Source of the DNA: Myotis daubentonii | Lineage: Eukaryota > Chordata > Mammalia > Chiroptera > Vespertilionidae | Reading direction: 5' to 3' | Assembly (NCBI RefSeq): GCF_963259705.1 | Contig: NC_081842.1 | Location: 36,049,796 to 36,113,795, forward strand | DNA length: 64,000 bases | Part shown: positions 46,748 through 56,574 of the stretch, one piece after another | How positions within the stretch are numbered: position 1 is the stretch's first letter | How the letters are laid out: each line of letters opens with the position of its first letter | The notes under the pieces: generated by a model | What the model saw: only the letters and a program-made list of their open reading frames with translations | Told to the model about the DNA's origin: nothing | Databases searched by the model: none | Position numbers and translations under genes: made by a program

Positions 46748-48121
46748 TTTAAGTATTGATGTGTATATTCTCTGATTGCATATAGGTGAATATTGCAATG
46801 AGGGAAGTGCACATGGGGCTTTTCAGATTCTATTTTATTTAGTCTAAGCAGGGAGTCTTTGATTATATCTTTTAAAGTGTACATAGCGTTTATGTTGCTT
46901 ATGTAGAGTAAACTAAGGCTTGGAGGGAATTGGAACAAGAGGTGGGGAAAATAATCCTTTCTTTCTTAAATTTAAAAGCTGTGAGGAACTTGGGCAGCAA
47001 GGAGGAGGGATTGCATAAGAATACAAGTATAGGCTATGGAGTAAAATAAACCTAGGTTTTAATCCATGTTCTAGCACTTATTCATAGAATGTTCTTGAGC
47101 TGGTGTCTGGAACTCATTGTTTCTCCATTCCCGATTTGTTGAGGAGGTAAAAGTAGTTCCTACCATAAAGGTATGGGGATTAAATTAGGTGCCACATGTA
47201 GAACACATAGCAAGTGCTGGTATATGGAAAGTACTATTCTATTTATTTCAGGTTATGCACATACATTGAGTGCCAACTATAAAGAGAAGGGATGCATAGA
47301 ATGTTTTTGATACTGCAATGCCCACTAAGCCTACATGAACTAAGTATTATAAATGATTATTTCTGAAAAAAGGTAAAGGGTATATTTTGATAGGGTAATG
47401 AGTTGAAGTTTAATCAATTCAGTGTAGTCTAGAACTGAATTAAACATGACCTTTGAGGTGTTTTGATTCTTTTCTTCACCTCTATCTATGTACTAGCACT
47501 TTCTTCAATCACACCCTACCCTCATTTCAGCACCTTTTTATTCAACAACTTACCTACTTATAATTCTGTTTCTTGGGAAGTTATGAGCTATGGTCCATTT
47601 ATTTTCCCCAAAAATTACTGTGTGTGTGTGTTTTTTTTTTTAATTCTTTATCTTCTGGATGCTTTCTCTCACTTGAAAGTTATATCTACATCAATCCTGT
47701 CTAATACAAGACAAATAAGCTGTTCCTTGATTCTTTCACTTTTTTAAGCTAGTGTTCACCTTTTCTAACTCCTCAACCTAGTCTTAATTTCTGGAGAGAA
47801 TAATATAGTTCACAGTTGATGCTTCACTTCTCCTCACATTTACTCCTCAACTGATTGCATTTTGTCTACTGTGCTCATGAATCCATAGAAACTCCCTGAT
47901 GAAAGACACCAGGAATCTCTGAAATATAATTTCCAATGAATAATTTTTATTTTTTGGTCTTTCTTCACTTGCTTTGAAGCATTGATTATTCATTCCCAGA
48001 TATTCCCTATCTTTTTGACTCCCATGAAGTCACACTCACATGATTATGATTCTATTTCTTTTTCTCTGATGATCTCATCTGTGCTTCATGGGTTTTGTTT
48101 TTATTCTTACCTCCTTAGTTA
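46748..48121. other. Unique sequence with a MIR piece
   Basis: A MIR piece at about 47015-47235. Open frame at 47463-47747 is T-rich with no family resemblance. No exon supported. Confidence 0.45.
47015..47235 (+). repeat. MIR SINE fragment
   Basis: ACCTAGGTTTTAATCCATGT, CTAGCACTTATTC, CTTGAGCTGGTGTCTGGAAC and GTATGGGGATTAAATTAGGT give the MIR order in sense orientation. Confidence 0.75.
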
Positions 48122-49085
48122 AGTCTATTCCTAACTATCTTAATTTTTTGTTGCAGTGGTAAATGGGATTGTGTGTTCTAGTTTCCCTTTCTGAGAATTC
48201 ATTATTGGAGTAAAAAAAAAAATGCCATTGATTTCTGAGTGTTAAATTTGTATCCTGCTACATTGCTGAATTCATTTATTAACTTTAGTAGGTTTTTGGT
48301 GGAGTCTTTAGGGTTTTCTATATATAATATTGTGTCATCTGCAAATAATGACGATTTAACTTCTTTCTTTCTAACATGAATGTCTTCTATGTTTTCTTAT
48401 TCACTGAAGACTTCTAGTACTATGTAGAATAAGAGTGGTGAAAGCGGACAAACCTGTCTTGTTCCTCTTTATAGGGGAAATTGTTTTATTTTTCCCACTG
48501 AGTATGATGTTTGTGAAGGTTTGATATATATGGCCTTTATTATGGAGAGGAATGATCCCTCTATTCAACTTTGCTGAGAGTTTTTATCAAAAATGGTTGT
48601 TAGATTTTGTCAAATGCTTTTTCTATGTTTATTAATGTGATCATGTGATTTTTTTGTCTTTCAACTTATGAATGTGATGTATCACATTTATTGATTTTTG
48701 AATATTGTACCAGCCTTGCATCCCTGGAATAAATCCCACTTCATTATAATGTATGATCTTAACAACAGCCTGGGTCCAGATGACTTTACAAGGTGTTTTA
48801 CCAAACATTCAAAGAATAATTAACACCTATCCTCTCAAACTATTCAAAAAAATCCACGAGTAAGGAATACTTCCAATCTCTTTATAGGAGGCCAACATTA
48901 TCCAAATTCCAAAACTAGATAAAGACACTAAAAAGAGAGAAAATTACAGGCCAATATCCCAAATGAACATAGATGCTAAAATTTTCAACAAAATATTAGC
49001 AAATGAGATCCAGCAATATGTTAAAAAGATCATACACCATGACCAAATAGGGTTTATTCTGGGGATGCAAGGCTAATACAATGTT
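48122..49085 (-). mobile_element. L1 ORF2 fragment with 5' inversion
   Basis: 48122-48761 is antisense L1 ORF2 (GAATTCATTTATTAACTTTA, then TTGTGTCATCTGCAAATAAT and CAGCCTTGCATCCCTGGAAT). From about 48762 it flips to sense ORF2 (CCTGGGTCCAGATGACTTTA, then ACATTATCCAAATTCCAAAA). The sense arm ends at 49030-49085 with the same reverse-transcriptase segment (AAGATCATACACCATGACCA) that the antisense arm ends with, so about 55 bp are present in both orientations. No 3' UTR or tail is visible, so the 3' end is missing. Confidence 0.88.
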
Positions 49086-51308
49086 TTTATTCTTCAAGCT
49101 TAAATAACAGGGCCATTAAGAGGTCTTGTTGTCATTCAGATATCTGTACTGCACACACACAAAAAATATCTAAGTCTACAAATACCTAAGTTCACTTTAC
49201 ATTTTAACTACCATGTATATAGTTCTGAGATTATTGTTATATCTTCAGTCCAGAATTTGGTCTTGAACAATATAGGCATTCACCTTCAGAGAAAACTTCA
49301 TGCAGGTGTCCCAAAAACATCTCACCTCAAATGTTTAAAATTTAATTTTTTTTCTGAACCTTCATGGGCTTCTACATTTTTTAAATTAATGAAATTTGTA
49401 TCCACTTAGTTTATCAAATCTAGAAATACTTTCAATCTTAACCCCTCTTTAAGACTTCACATCCAATTAATCACCAATGTCTTCTTATGCTATCTCTTAA
49501 GCATGTATCAAATTTTTCTCCTACCACAGTACTAGTTTAATCTCTCACTCTTTCTTATGGTAATATTGCAATAGCCTTCTGTCTAAACATTCTGCTTTCC
49601 ATCACATATCTTTTAAATTTATTTCCACAAATGTGTCAGTGTGTGCTCTACTCAATACATACTCGAAAATATCACTCACTCTGTTCAAAAGCCTCCAAAG
49701 ATTTCCTGCCACCTACAGCAATGATTTTAATACTTTGAATAGTTGTAGATTTTAAAAGAGAAATATCCTATAGTGTTTGATATACAAACACATATTTCTA
49801 GTAATTTAAAATTTAAAACTATAACTCTTGGTTTACATAGAAAAGCAATTCCTGACAAGTGTGATAAAAATCAAACACCATCCAGTAGTTCTTTCCTCTT
49901 TACTGAGAACTTGTATATGCTTTGCTTCTTTGCTTGATCCTGACATGAACTCTATGAAGTGAGAAGGACAAATATATTTACAATTCAACTTTATGGGTGA
50001 TGATACTAATGAGAGATTAATTACTCACTCAACTTTGTCTGACAATATTAGACTATTTTAATAAGAAAAATACGAGTCTTAAAAGGCTAATAGTGTAGTT
50101 AGAAAAACAGAAATTTAACAAAAATGCATTGTTGTAAATGATGACTAAAAGTAAATATAAAGTGGTACAGAAACTCTGATAATGGAACACTAAACCTAAT
50201 GGGTTGGTGAGAATCAAGAAAAGCAATTATAGAAAGTAGCCTGGCAAACAAATCAGGAATAACATTCCAGATAGAAGAAATGGCAAAAATAAAGATGCAG
50301 AATTAGTAAAAGTAAGGGTGGATTCAAAATTTAGTGAAAAGCCTGCTGTGAAATAAGCAAAAAAATATGTGGAAATTGTTTAAATTACTTGACAGGAAAG
50401 AAAGAATTGTATAAAGGTAACAGGTAGGTTGGGACTTGTTTGGAAATGCCATACTGAGTTTGGACTTTGGACTATAGATATTAGGGAACATAGCTTGGAC
50501 AAAAGTAATACTAGTAAGTAACTGGACTATGGGAATTGATATAACTTGTATAGAATTGTAGATTCAATAGTAGTAGATTCAATGGAAATTGGCTAGTACA
50601 GTTTGTTAGCACACATGGTGAGAGAAATTGGAGTCAAGAATTACATAAAATTTCAAATTTGGACAAATACAGATATTAGACTATCATCCAAGTTAGAAAT
50701 GAACTTTTCAATGGAGAACAAATGATTAAGATTTGGAATGTAAGTTGATATGTTTGAAGGATCTGGTAGAGAAATAGAAATGATGAACTAGAAACAGAAT
50801 CAAGCCTAGAATTAAAGATTTGGAAACAATCAAATTTGAAGTTTGTAGTTAAAGCCAAAGAAGTAGATAAAACCACATAGTTAACTTGTGAAAAGAAGAC
50901 TGAGGGTAAGTCTAGAAACAATAAAAAGCTTTAAAACAGAAAATAAATCCATTTACAGCTGGAGAATAATATACAAATGGAAAATCAGGTGAGTCAAATA
51001 ATGGACTTGAGGTAAAAAGTTGAAAGAAGGAAGGTGTGCTAAATATTAAAGAAATGACATAAATTAGGGACTAGGGAAACAAATTTTACACTATATCCTT
51101 GATGGACTTTTCTTATCAATGTTTCTTTTTCTATAATGTGCTTACTGTTATTGCCAATTGGCAGACACACAATATTGTTTACAATATATTAAATTATTCA
51201 AGAATGCTTTGTTTCAATCTATCAATGAATTATTTTAAACAAAAGCACTGTAATATGGTTAATGGTGCTTTATTTCACTTTCTTCATCGACAGATAGGAG
51301 CTATTATT
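49086..51308. other. Unique sequence and old repeats
   Basis: L2-like sequence at about 49480-49740 (CTCACTCTGTTCAAAAGCCT). 50080-51060 resembles a common, ancient, long mammalian repeat that I cannot name (TGAGTTTGGACTTTGGACTA, then TTGGAGTCAAGAATTACATA). No exon supported. Confidence 0.4.
49480..49740 (+). repeat. L2 fragment
   Basis: GTAATATTGCAATAGCCTTC, then CACTCACTCTGTTCAAAAGC and CTCCAAAGATTTCCTGCC fit the L2 order. Diverged. Confidence 0.55.
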
Positions 51309-51317
51309 AAGAATCTA

Positions 51318-51516
51318 CAGCGGGAAGGCCAGGGAGGGTTGGGGTAGGGGGTGCGTAAGAGATCAACCGAAGGACTTGTATGCATGCATATGAGTATAAC
51401 CAATGGACACAAGGCACTGAGGGGTAGGGGAGTCTAGGGAAAGGTCAAGGGGAGAAAAAAAGAGAGACATATATAATACTCTTTGTAATACTTTAAGCAA
51501 CAAAACAATTTAAGAA
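51318..51516 (+). mobile_element. L1 3' end, 5' truncated
   Basis: Sense L1 3' UTR tail (GTATGCATGCATATGAGTAT, then AACCAATGGACACAAGGCAC), ending in the CTTTAAGCAACAAAACAATT A-rich tail. Flanked by the duplication AAGAATCTA at 51309-51317 and 51517-51525. Same 3' end type as the L1 at 52152. Confidence 0.9.
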
Positions 51517-51525
51517 AAGAATCTA

Positions 51526-52151
51526 TCACTCATAGTTAGTGTAATAGCAGCAAAAACTTTTTAACTTTTAATTCCATTAGATTAAACTCCATGAGATTAA
51601 GGACTCTGTTGCATTAATGCAGCACCTATCATGTGGTAGATGTTAAATTAGGATTTTTGTAAATGTTTTAAACAAACAAGGTACTAAAAATGAAAGAATG
51701 ATATGGTAAGAGATAGCTGAAGAAATAAGATAAAGATGGGGATTACACTAGAGAATAAGGCATATATGGATAATTTAATATTGGTTTGCTACTGAATAAT
51801 TGAAATTTCAATAAAAACCTCACTAATTATAACTTCCAATTTATGTTTTCATGGGATCACTTAATTTGGGGCTGGCTGATATTTTACCTTTGCACTAATT
51901 ATGAAGTTTTGTTTTGCTAAGTAAACTAATAAAATTATTTTAAGAAGTTTGTTTAAAACGATTTGTGAAGCAAACTTTTTAAGCACTTCAAACTTAATTA
52001 TTAAATAGAAATGAATGCCACAAATTATTCATGTCATATTTTCACTAAGGTTAGCTTAAAGATATCACTAGTTTGAAAAATAAACATATCTAAATGCAAT
52101 CTGTACACTATTTCTCATAGGATAATAAATAAGGTTGTTTGTTTTTTTAAA
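51526..52151. other. Unique sequence
   Basis: AT-rich DNA, nothing recognised. Confidence 0.4.
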
Positions 52152-52383
52152 AAAATTCTTTATTGATTAAGGTATTACATATGTGTTCTTAATCCCCCCA
52201 TTACACCCCACCTCCCCCAATCATGCCCTCACCCCCCTGTTGTCTGTGTCCATTGGCTAGGCTTATATGCATGCATACACGTCTTTTGGTTGACCTCTCC
52301 TCCTTATCCCCCACCCCCCCCACCTTCCCTCTAAGGTTGTCCCGTCTGATCAATGTTTCTTTGTCTCTGGATCTGTTTTTATA
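52152..52383 (-). mobile_element. L1 3' end, reverse, 5' truncated
   Basis: Poly-T/A start, CTTTATTGATTAAGGTATTA, then the C-rich 3' UTR with GTCTGTGTCCATTGGCTAGG. Ends near 52383 at TCTGTTTTTA. Same 3' UTR as the L1 at 1403. Confidence 0.92.
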
Positions 52384-52666
52384 ATAATGAACAGAAACAA
52401 AAAAAGATAAATAAGGTTTTTGAATTTCCTTTATTTCAGCATCTCACCTACCATAATCATCATCCTCCTCATCATCATTAAAAAATTTATTGTTTTTAGC
52501 AACATCACGAGTGCTGGTAACATAATCTCTCCCATATTTCAGGCATGGATAGTTGACCACATCTCTGTGAAATATATATTACCATTCAAATTTCTTAGAT
52601 TCAGTAACTAATCATTTGAAGATTAAGATGACAATTATTAAGTGGCAAAACAAAAATTTTAACCTA
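52384..52666. other. Unique sequence
   Basis: AT-rich spacer between two retrotransposons. Nothing recognised. Confidence 0.4.
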
Positions 52667-53110
52667 TGTTTATGTTTTTTTTTTTTTTTTTGAGGTCCTC
52701 CAGGTAAACATGGAGGCTTTAAACTTTATTTTATTTTATTTATTTTTTACATTTTTTTATTTATTTTTTTTAATCTTTATTGTTCAGATTATTACATTTG
52801 TTCCTCTTTTTCCCCCCCCATAACTCCCCTCCTCTCAGTTCCCGCCCCACCCTCCGCCCTCACTCCCCACCCACTGTCCTCATCCATAGGTGCACGATTT
52901 TTGTCCAGTCTCTTCCCGAATCTACCACACCCCTTTCCCCCCCAAGAATAGTCAGTCCATTCCCTTTCTATGTTCCTGATTCTATTATAATCACCAGTTC
53001 ATTCTGTTCATCAGATTATTTATTCACTTGATTCTTAGATTCACTTGTTGATAGATGCATATTTGTTGTTCATAATTTGTATCTTTACCTTTTTCTTCCT
53101 CTTCCTCTTC

Positions 53111-54001
53111 TTAAAGGATACCTTTCAGCATTTCATATAATCCTGGTTTGGTGGTGATGAACTCCTTTAGCTTTTCCTTATCTGTGAAGCTCTTTATCTG
53201 ACCTTCAATTCTGAATGATAGCTTTGCTGGATAAAGTAATCGTGGTTGTAGGTTCTTGGTATTCATCACTTTGAATATTTCTTGCCATTCCCTTCTGGCC
53301 TGCAAAGTTTCTGTTGAGAAATCAGCTGACAGTCGTATGGGTATTCCCTTGTAGGTAACTGGGTTTCTTTCTCTTGCTGCTTTTAAGATTCTCTCTTTGT
53401 CTTTTGCTCTTGGCATTTTAATTATGATGTGTCTTGGTGTGGTCCTCTTTGGATTCCTTTTGTTTGGGGTTCTCCGCGCTTCTTGGACCTGTAAGTCCAT
53501 TTCTTTCACCAGGTGGGGGAAGTTTTCTGTCATTATTTCTTCAAATAGGTTTTCAATATCTTGGTCTCTCTCATCTGCTGGCACCCCTATAATTCTGATG
53601 TTGGTACGCTTGAAGCTGTCCCAGAGGCTCCTTACACTATTCTCGCATTTTTGGATTCTTTTTTCATTTTGCTTTTCCCATTGGGTGTTTTTTGCTTCCT
53701 CGCATTTCAAATCATTGACTTGATTCTTGCGCTCCTCTGGTCTGCTGTCGGGAGTCTGTATAATATTCGTTATTTCAGTCCGTGTATGCTTAATTTCTAG
53801 TTGGTTCCCCAATATAACATCGAGGGTCTCATTAGATTTCTTGAGGATCTCACAACATTTATCGGCGGTCTCACCAGTCTTTTCGAGGGCCTTACTAAGT
53901 TTATCGGCAGCTTCTAGACAGTTCTTAAGAGACCTTAAAAGTGTGGTTCTGAACTCAATATCCTCCATTGACAGTTTTGTCCTGTTTCTTTGTCTCCGCA
54001 T
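53111..54001 (-). CDS. HAL1/L1 ORF1p-like RNA-binding protein (296 aa), intact
   Basis: L1 ORF1p homologue: a trimeric nucleic-acid chaperone that coats the element's RNA in cytoplasmic particles (known for the family). Visible parts, approximate: basic N-terminus (MRRQRNRTKL) and coiled-coil region at about 20-115 with LSKALEK..EILKKSNETLDVI; RNA-recognition-motif domain at about 130-215 (NIRIIGVP; IENLFEEIMTENFPHL; RTTPRHIIIKMPRAKDKERI); C-terminal domain at about 220-296 (TYKGIPIRLSADFS; ARREWQEIFKVM; LYPAKLSFRIEGQIKSFTD), ending LKGIL. Primate L1 ORF1p is about 338 aa, so this is shorter, mainly at the N-terminus. The start is the first ATG after the 5' UTR. No internal stop or frameshift. 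It is the only convincing open protein in the window, and it is a transposon protein, not a host gene. Confidence 0.9.
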   Translation of the reverse strand: MRRQRNRTKLSMEDIEFRTTLLRSLKNCLEAADKLSKALEKTGETADKCCEILKKSNETLDVILGNQLEIKHTRTEITNIIQTPDSRPEERKNQVNDLKCEEAKNTQWEKQNEKRIQKCENSVRSLWDSFKRTNIRIIGVPADERDQDIENLFEEIMTENFPHLVKEMDLQVQEARRTPNKRNPKRTTPRHIIIKMPRAKDKERILKAARERNPVTYKGIPIRLSADFSTETLQARREWQEIFKVMNTKNLQPRLLYPAKLSFRIEGQIKSFTDKEKLKEFITTKPGLYEMLKGIL

Positions 54002-54722
54002 TTTTTATGCTTTCTTGGTACACCCCCTAGTGGTCTTTGTGTGCAGTCTTGTTGCCTTTAAGCCTTGATTGATGTCGGCAATACTGGGGGTGAGTTGACC
54101 TCCAGGCTAACTGGCTATGAGAGTCTGCTGGGTCTGCAGTGGGAGGGCTTCTGTGCTGGATCTCTAAGGCGGTGCTAATCTAGCCTTTGCCTGAGGCTAT
54201 CCGGCAAATGGTTCTTCGCAGGGCTTGGGCGGGGCGGGTCCCCAGGGATCTACAGGGAGGGCTGGAGCGAGCAGTTGTGGCTGCTCTCAGTTCCTTCCCC
54301 AGGGGCTCTGCCTCTCAGAGTCCCAGCAATGGCTGCAAACCTCGGAGAGAAAGCTGCCTTGGAGTTCCGACCGAAGCCAGACAGTCCCGCTTCTCCCGTT
54401 TGAGTCTTGCTCCCCAGAGACTCGCCCGGATCTGGAGCTCAGAGTCTGAAACTCCCTCCCGATTGAAAACAACAACCGCGCCCTCCGCCACCAGCCCGCT
54501 CCGCGCGCGCACTCCGCACCTGAGTATTTCACTTCAGCACTGCGCCTCCTCTGAGTCTGGGTATGATATTCTCATTCCTCCTAGTTGTAGAATTTCCACT
54601 CAGCCAGCCTTCCTGTGGTTTTGGATGATGTCCGTTCTGTCCTTTAGTTATATCTCTGAAGTGGTTGTTCGAGGCAGCGATCTCCTTCGTTAACCTACGC
54701 CGCCATCTTGGTTTCTCCTCCC
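54002..54722 (-). promoter_or_regulatory. HAL1 5' UTR with YY1-type promoter start
   Basis: GC- and CpG-rich, unlike the AT-rich flanks. Near its 5' end it carries AAGATGGCGGC on the minus strand (about 54700-54712), the YY1-type motif that positions transcription start in L1 elements. The plus strand is open for 168 codons at 54187-54693 (see findings). Internal promoter activity is inferred from the family, not shown here. Confidence 0.7.
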
Positions 54723-54732
54723 TGTTTATGTT

Positions 54733-54900
54733 GATTGATCAAAACACTTCCAAAAATCCAGTTGCTAAACAAAATGAAGTTTATTAGACCTATTGCAGTA
54801 AGGAAGAATACCACCTGTACTAAGTACATTGGTTTACAAGCGTTGCCATAAAAAGTCCCCATAGATTGAATGACTCTTACACAGAAATGTATCATTTTAA
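54733..54900. other. Unique spacer
   Basis: AT-rich DNA between HAL1 and the mariner MITE. Confidence 0.4.
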
Positions 54901-54902
54901 TA

Positions 54903-55186
54903 CAGTGGGGCCTTGACTTACGAGTGTCCTGACTAAAGAGTTTTTCGAGATATGAGCAGTCTCTCGGCTGATTTTTTGCTTTGAGTTGCGAGCTAAAATT
55001 TGGGTTACTACGATCCAGCTTCAGATACCCCACTGCTAGTTGGCGCAGCGAATGTCACAGTGAACACCACAACATCAGCCCAGCATCACGTGTCTCACTC
55101 GTTCACTTTATGATTTGACATACGAGTAATTTGAGTTATGAGCTCCGTCACGGAACGAATTAAACTTGTAAATCAAGGCCCCACTG
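54903..55186. mobile_element. Mariner-type MITE (284 bp)
   Basis: Long terminal inverted repeats beginning CAGTGGGGCCTTGACTTACG, with the other end reading, in reverse, CAGTGGGGCCTTGATTTACA. TA duplication at 54901-54902 and 55187-55188. The subterminal parts (ACTAAAGAGTTTTTCGAGAT; ACATACGAGTAATTTGAGTT) are partly palindromic. No transposase. Confidence 0.93.
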
Positions 55187-55188
55187 TA

Positions 55189-55944
55189 TTTCAAAGTGTT
55201 ATCAGGGTTGGTTCCTTTTGAGGGTTAAGAAAGGAAATCTGTTCCAAGCTTCTTGCCTAGCTTTCATGGTAAATATTAAAAAGTGAAATACTAGTTGGAA
55301 CTAGATGGAGTTTTTGAAAAAATAGTTTTAGATTGCCAGGTAAAATGAGGAAAAAAAACATAAAACAATTTCGACAAATAAGATGTTAGTTATGATAGGT
55401 AAGCTGTTTGGTTGATTTATGGTCTTATCCTCACAAAGTGAATATATGCTGGAGCAAATAGCTGAATTACTCTTGTTTTATTTCAGTATTGCTCAAAATA
55501 GGGGGTGAAGAGTATGCCTGATCACAGAATTATTTAATATATAGGATTTGCAGTTATGTTCTCAACTGTATGACTTCAGAGCTTATCAACTACATCATCC
55601 CAACTTTCTTTTCCACCATTATTATACCCCAAAGCAGTCTGTTCTGCTGTAGGGTTGCTCTAATAAATAGCTCCTACAGAATTCAGCTTAATTTGTTACA
55701 CTGTTGTAGTCATTGTTGGTGTTGACTATATTTAATGTTTCTTCTCCATGTTAGCCCTCAGAAAGATCATCTATCTATCTATCTACCTATCTATCTATCA
55801 TCTATCTATCTAATCTATCATCTATCATCTATCTATTAATCAGATCATATATACATACATATATCCTTTCTTAAGTTTTCTATTTTTTAGACAAATAACC
55901 CTAATTACTTCAGGTTTTTAAGTAAGAGCTATATTTATATCTTA
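55189..55944. other. Unique sequence with a CTAT tract
   Basis: A (CTAT)n tract at 55769-55840. Otherwise unique; no exon supported. Confidence 0.45.
55769..55840. repeat. (CTAT)n microsatellite
   Basis: CTAT units with CATCTAT interruptions. Confidence 0.95.
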
Positions 55945-56105
55945 GTCTATTTGGCTTGCTATAACAAAATATCACAGACTGAGTGGTTTATAAACAACAT
56001 AAGTTTATTTCTCACAGTCCTAGAGACTAGAAGTCTAAGATCATGGTGCCAGCATGGTCAGGGGAGGGCCCTGTTTCAGGTTACAGATTTCTTATTATAT
56101 CTGTA

Positions 56106-56574
56106 CTAGAGGCCCAGTGCATGAAAATTTGTGTACTCAGAGGTGTCCCTCAGCCTGGTCTGCACCCTCTTGCAGTCTGGGAGCCCTCCAGAGATGTTCA
56201 CCTGCTGGATTAGGCCTGCTCCTGTGGGGATCAGGCCTAAACTGACAGTCAGACATCCCGCTCAGGGGCCCTTGGGGGATGTCCTACTAATGGTTTAGGC
56301 CCAGTCCCTAGGGAGCGGGCCTAAACCATTAGTAGGAAATCTTTAGCGCTGCTGCAGAGGCAGGAGAGACTCCCGCCACCACTGCTGCACTGGCCAGCCA
56401 TGAGCTGGCTTCTGGCTGAGCAATGCTCTCCCTGTGGAAGTGCACTGACCGCCAGGGGTCAGCTCCTGCATTGAGCATCTGCCCCTGGTGGTTAGTTAGC
56501 ATCATAGTGACCAGTTGTTTCTGGTCGTTCTGCTGTTAGGGTCAATTTACATATTACTCTTTTATTATATAGGA
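56106..56574 (-). mobile_element. HeliBat-type Helitron, C-type
   Basis: Minus strand 5' end TCCTATATAATAAAAGAGTA; 3' end with CATTTTCATGC-type hairpin remnant and GGGCCTCTAG at 56106. Carries one subterminal stem-loop at 56193-56260 and a second, perfect 21-bp inverted repeat at 56282-56302 and 56317-56337. Paired CTCF-like motifs, both slightly degraded, at 56449-56462 and 56479-56491. Directly abuts the next Helitron at 56575. Confidence 0.92.

Larger units (their letters stand above)
52677..54722 (-). mobile_element. Full-length HAL1 (half-L1) retrotransposon
   Basis: Reverse-oriented element of about 2.05 kb: GC-rich 5' UTR starting GGAGAAACCAAGATGGCGGC near 54715, one intact ORF1 (53111-54001), a 3' UTR ending CAATAAAGATT, A-rich tail sequence, a short unique piece, and a terminal poly-A. 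There is no ORF2, which is the defining feature of half-L1 elements; they are thought to use L1 reverse transcriptase in trans. A 10-bp duplication TGTTTATGTT flanks it at 52667-52676 and 54723-54732. An open ORF1, an intact promoter-type 5' end and matching duplications suggest a fairly young insertion. Confidence 0.88.

Noticed and set aside
46253..46759. 168-codon plus-strand frame as a gene
   Set aside because: It runs through Helitron internal and terminal sequence (its end is the Helitron 5' terminus), so the frame as a whole cannot be a conserved protein. The interior may still be captured DNA.
53397..53800. Plus-strand open frames of 108 and 79 codons
   Set aside because: Antisense shadows of the HAL1 ORF1 on the minus strand.
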